This document shows positions 60,931-64,000 of a DNA stretch of 64,000 nt, piece after piece; the stretch's first letter is position 1, and every line of letters starts with the position of its first letter. This DNA comes from Chitinophaga sp. H8. Lineage in GTDB: Bacteria; Bacteroidota; Bacteroidia; Chitinophagales; Chitinophagaceae. Under the pieces are notes generated by a model. That model was not told the DNA's origin and did no database searches. It was given only the letters and a program-made list of their open reading frames with translations. The stretch spans positions 124,001 to 188,000 of the forward strand of contig NZ_JBEXAC010000001.1 in NCBI RefSeq assembly GCF_040567655.1, given 5' to 3'. A program made the translations under genes and the position numbers.

Positions 60931-62880
60931 TTGAAGACTTTTATTATCATATCTTTTCTGATACTCAACAGCATTACAGGTGATGATGTATCCTTACAAC
61001 AGGACCCCTATACAGATAGCCTGCTGAAAGTACTGGGTACCAGCGAACAGGACAGTACCAGGGCGCATATCCTGTTTATGCTTTCTGATCATTGGGCCGA
61101 CAGGGACAGTGCTCAGGCAGTAGATTTTGCCAAAAGATCATTTCAATATACCACAGATAAGTCTTACCAGCGTGGACTGGCACACTTTTACCTGGCAGGC
61201 GCTTACTATAGCTTTGATAGGGGTATCAGTCAGCAGGAGTACATGGAAGCAGATAAGTTGCTGGCACCCTTTACCACAACTGCCGCCTTGCAGTATCGCT
61301 CCCGTGCATGGCATAATTACGGGGCACTGGATCAGCAAATGGATGATAGCCGGTCTTTTGTAGATATCCTGCTTACAAAGGCCATTCCCTTTGCACAGGC
61401 GGCAGGAGATGTAGAACGGGTAGCCTGGAATTATATGGACCTCGGTGCTGTTTTCATGAATTATAAAGACTATGTAAAAGCGGGCGAATATTACAAAAAA
61501 GCCATAGAGATCCTGCTGAATAACCAATATAATAACACGCCGGTACTGGCAGAATGTTATATCAATCAGGCAAAAGCATATACCTTACAGGAGCATGCAG
61601 ACTCGGCCAATGCACCGCTGCAAGCCGCCTATCATATTCTGACAGCCGTAAATGATTCATCGTACCTGCCCTTATATTATCAGATCAGGGGGATGTCTTA
61701 TACCCGGATGCACCGGTGGAATGAGGCTTTGGAAGCTCTGGAAAAAGGATTAACACTCGCCAGTGAACAGCATCGCCCTTATGATGCCATGAGCATACAG
61801 TATGAGTTGTATGAGATGTATAAGCGGCAGGGTAAACTGGATAAGGCTAAGCTGGCGTTGGAAGCTGTGTATAAAGTGTATGAGGAATATCCCATTGCAC
61901 AGAATGGCAGGATGATCCTGTATGAGCTGGCCCAAACAGAAGCTGCATTGGGTAATCATCCGGCCGCGTTCAAAAGGTTGATGGCCTATACGCAGTTGTC
62001 GGACAGCTTTTTTACTCAAAAAACGGGCAAGGAAATAGTGGAGCTGGAAGCAAAATACCAGATGGCAGCACATGAAAAAAAGCTGTTGCAGTTACAGAAC
62101 AGAAATCAGGTACAGCAGTTATTGCTTTATTTTGGTGGGATTGTGGTGGCATTGTCGGCCGCTTTTTTTGTGTATGTTTACCAGCAGCGGAAGAAGCGGG
62201 AAAGGCAGCGCATGTATGCCCTGCAGCAGGACCAGGAAATACAGATTGCCCGTGCACAGCTGGAAGGAGAGGAGCGGGAACGGAAGCGGCTTGCCCGCGA
62301 TCTGCATGATGGCCTGGGGGGAATGCTGGCAGGGGTAAAACTGAATTTATCTGCGGTGAGTCATAGTAAAGAGGACAGTCAGCAGGAAGACCTGGAAAAG
62401 GTAATCGGGCAGCTGGATGATTCTGTTCGTGAGCTCAGGAGGATTGCCCGCAATATGATGCCGGAAGCGCTCCTGCGTTCAGGGCTTAAGCGTGCGCTGG
62501 AAGAACTTTGCCGGTCGATGGGTAATAAGCACCTGCGGGTAGATTATGCCTTGCTGAACCTGCCGGAAAACATTCCTCATTCCGAAAAAGTGGATATTTA
62601 CAGGATCGTACAGGAATTGCTGGCCAATGCTGTACGCCACTCCGGCGCAACAGATATATTTTTACAGTGCAGCGGGCGTGACAACAGGTTTTATATTACA
62701 ATTGAAGATAACGGCAAAGGAATGCCTGGCCCGGACGAACCTTATGAAGAAGGATTAGGATGGACTAACATCCGTTCCAGGGTGCACTACCTGCAAGGAA
62801 AGATAGAAGTAGACGCCAGGCCGGAGCAAGGCACTATCATTAATATTGAGATCAATGTTACAGGAGAAAAAGCACTATAG
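60931..62880 (+). CDS. TPR-containing sensor histidine kinase (HisKA_3)
   Basis: The 649-residue kinase starts at a TTG (60931), the only start that gives a signal-like N-terminus (KTFIIISFLILNSITG) before the first recognisable repeats. A TPR array (about 40-370; AWNYMDLGAVFMNYKDYVKAGEYYKKAIEILL) precedes one membrane helix (about 395-415). The HisKA_3 phosphoacceptor His459 is in LARDLHDGLGGML and the ATPase domain ends with DNGKGMPG and EEGLGWTNIRSRVHYLQG. The TPR part is probably periplasmic. It overlaps the response regulator gene by 26 bp. Confidence 0.92.
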   Translation: MKTFIIISFLILNSITGDDVSLQQDPYTDSLLKVLGTSEQDSTRAHILFMLSDHWADRDSAQAVDFAKRSFQYTTDKSYQRGLAHFYLAGAYYSFDRGISQQEYMEADKLLAPFTTTAALQYRSRAWHNYGALDQQMDDSRSFVDILLTKAIPFAQAAGDVERVAWNYMDLGAVFMNYKDYVKAGEYYKKAIEILLNNQYNNTPVLAECYINQAKAYTLQEHADSANAPLQAAYHILTAVNDSSYLPLYYQIRGMSYTRMHRWNEALEALEKGLTLASEQHRPYDAMSIQYELYEMYKRQGKLDKAKLALEAVYKVYEEYPIAQNGRMILYELAQTEAALGNHPAAFKRLMAYTQLSDSFFTQKTGKEIVELEAKYQMAAHEKKLLQLQNRNQVQQLLLYFGGIVVALSAAFFVYVYQQRKKRERQRMYALQQDQEIQIARAQLEGEERERKRLARDLHDGLGGMLAGVKLNLSAVSHSKEDSQQEDLEKVIGQLDDSVRELRRIARNMMPEALLRSGLKRALEELCRSMGNKHLRVDYALLNLPENIPHSEKVDIYRIVQELLANAVRHSGATDIFLQCSGRDNRFYITIEDNGKGMPGPDEPYEEGLGWTNIRSRVHYLQGKIEVDARPEQGTIINIEINVTGEKAL

Positions 62881-63505
62881 TATTGTATTGATAGAAGATC
62901 ACAGCATTTTTATAGAAGGGCTGTTGAGCGTGCTCCGGAAAAGCGGTCATGCGAAGGTGATTGGCTCCTTTGGTTCCGGAAGGGAAGCGCTGGATTTTCT
63001 GCAGCAGCAATATGTGGATATTGTTTTTTTGGATATCAGTCTGCCCGGAGGGATGTCCGGCATAGAAATATGCAGTGCTATCCACCGGCTGCATCCGGAA
63101 ACAAAGGTGATTGCCCTGAGTAACCATACAGAAAGAGATATTATCAACGATGTACTGAGCAATGGTGCCAATGGTTACCTCCTGAAAAATGCCTCTATGC
63201 AGGACCTGGAAAATGCCATTGAATTAGTGATGCAGGGACAGTGTGTGATGAGTGAAGAGGTACGTAGTATTATTTTTTCCGCCCCGGACAACTCCTTACG
63301 TTCTCCCCGCCTTACCGCCCGTGAAAAGGAAATTCTTTATTGGATCGGAGAAGGATTGACCACATCGGCTATCGCAGCCAAACTTTTTATTACCGTACAA
63401 ACGGTAGAAAGCCATCGTTATAATCTGCTGCAGAAATTTGAAGTACCCAATGCAGTAGTCCTGGTGAAAAAAGCAATCGCCCTGGGATTGATGAAGGAGG
63501 CATAG
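62855..63505 (+). CDS. LuxR/NarL-type response regulator
   Basis: The ATG at 62855 lies inside the kinase 3' end (a TTG nine bases upstream is also in frame), 216 residues. Receiver domain with acidic pocket YSIVLIEDHSIFIEGL, phosphoacceptor Asp60 in VFLDISLPGGMSGIE, and VIALSNHTERD plus GYLLKNA around the conserved Thr/Ser and Lys positions. The C-terminal LuxR HTH (about 150-210) reads LTAREKEILYWIGEGLTTSAIAAKLFITVQTVESHRYNLLQKF. Partner of the kinase upstream. Confidence 0.95.
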   Translation: MLQEKKHYSIVLIEDHSIFIEGLLSVLRKSGHAKVIGSFGSGREALDFLQQQYVDIVFLDISLPGGMSGIEICSAIHRLHPETKVIALSNHTERDIINDVLSNGANGYLLKNASMQDLENAIELVMQGQCVMSEEVRSIIFSAPDNSLRSPRLTAREKEILYWIGEGLTTSAIAAKLFITVQTVESHRYNLLQKFEVPNAVVLVKKAIALGLMKEA

Positions 63506-63582
63506 GAACGTGCAACTAGCAATGATAGACATTTATTATCTCCCCGATACGTCTCCGTAAAAGCGTCTGAAATAAAATTTGT

Positions 63583-64000
63583 CTAGGTGTTTTTAGATGC
63601 TTTAATTAACAGTTTAGCAATATTGGGAATCGTTTGCTGTTTGTTAGCTTTTAAAGGGTAATCTGTTAGTTTGTCTGTTACCACTTTTATATCAGTTACC
63701 TTAGATTGGGATAACATTTCCAGTTGTTCCTGAGTAATGTTGAAATTTATTTGAATAGACAAGTCATTAGGCGTAAATGACTTATGTTTTCCAATATAAA
63801 AGAGTTTAATCCGCTCTCCTTTATCAGTCAGCAGGGTAGCACTGCTTTTATCCGGAGAAATGCTGGCTTTACACATGCCTCTTACCTCAAATTCCAGGCG
63901 AAACGAGGCAGTTGAATCTTCGGGTGTTATTACAGTATGTCCTGTAACTGCCATCCAGGCATCGCCTAATTGGAGGTATAATCCTTCTCTTGTTGTTGAA
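63583..64000 (-). CDS. unknown protein, partial (5' end outside window)
   Basis: Minus-strand frame open from the right edge (STTREGLYLQLGDAWMAVTGHTV...) to a stop at 63583, at least 138 codons; the internal ATG at 63954 is probably not the start. The visible part is beta-rich (FRLEFEVRGMCKASISPDKSSATLLTDKGERIKLFYIGKHKSF) and ends with a lysine-rich tail. I do not recognise a family. Confidence 0.6.
   Translation of the reverse strand, partial: STTREGLYLQLGDAWMAVTGHTVITPEDSTASFRLEFEVRGMCKASISPDKSSATLLTDKGERIKLFYIGKHKSFTPNDLSIQINFNITQEQLEMLSQSKVTDIKVVTDKLTDYPLKANKQQTIPNIAKLLIKASKNT

Noticed and set aside
1..64000. tRNA, rRNA, phage, IS or defence genes
   Set aside because: No intergenic stretch showed tRNA-like arms or rRNA sequence, and no coding region carried transposase, integrase, phage or recognised defence signatures; reading by eye could still miss a small RNA gene.

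Overview
The window looks like chromosomal DNA of a member of the Bacteroidota, most likely near Chitinophagaceae/Chitinophaga. The evidence is a SusC/SusD pair, a DUF4136 lipoprotein, a NamZ (DUF1343) protein, a secreted DUF4965/glutaminase-type protein, a fatty acid 2-hydroxylase homologue fitting a sphingolipid-containing lineage, and repeated Bacteroidota promoter elements (TAnnTTTG near -7, in one case with TTTG exactly 19 nt upstream). I saw no insertion sequences, phage genes, CRISPR arrays, rRNA or tRNA genes. The assignment rests on pattern recognition only, with no database search.

Layout. 1-8368: a nearly complete protoheme pathway in two divergent units. hemA-hemC-hemD-hemE-hemF-hemB run leftward (hemB is cut by the window edge) and hemH-hemG run rightward; a -7 box faces each way between them. 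8430-11503: proton-translocating transhydrogenase pntAA-pntAB-pntB. 11766-16441: LysM/RlpA-like envelope protein, fmt, NamZ-like muramidase, SlyD-like FKBP, thioesterase and a Cys-rich mini-protein. 16505-19195: metE behind a cobalamin riboswitch. 19546-22077: pepT and an ExbB/ExbD pair. 22308-27264: a TetR-controlled TolC-EmrA-EmrB type efflux operon behind two large palindromes. 27362-36883: housekeeping and metabolic genes (prmC, ribD, YigZ family, secreted glutaminase-like protein, 3-hydroxyacyl-CoA dehydrogenase, Mrp, PaiB-like). 36958-39242: an exported Gfo/Idh/MocA oxidoreductase and an exported TIM-barrel sugar isomerase. 39503: pyrF. 40424-45855: a SusD/SusC pair and a DeoR-type regulator with a repeated element between them. 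46029-54000: YciI-like, acyl-CoA dehydrogenase, ApbE, envelope proteins, HAD phosphatase, a coiled-coil DUF2130 protein with a PD-(D/E)xK-like motif, a palindrome-rich gene-free stretch, and DUF899. 54197-56477: PAP2 phosphatase, fatty acid 2-hydroxylase homologue and an unknown protein. 56566-58604: an AraC-SDR-DoxX-NTF2 operon with a repeated candidate operator. 58884-63505: two tandem paralogous PD40 lipoproteins, then a TPR histidine kinase and its LuxR-type response regulator. 63583-64000: an unknown partial gene.

How the genes fit together. Heme enzymes run from glutamyl-tRNA reductase to ferrochelatase by the protoporphyrin route (HemF and HemY-type oxidase); only hemL is missing from the pathway here. 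The metE riboswitch implies that the cell takes up or makes B12 and switches metE off when it is available. The most noteworthy unexplained elements are non-coding: the palindrome/tandem-repeat cluster at 52873-53070, the 77-bp-spaced repeat before susC, the AraC-linked operator pair, and the tetR palindromes. I found no convincing defence system or wholly new multigene system; the unknown protein beside the fatty acid 2-hydroxylase is the best new-gene lead.
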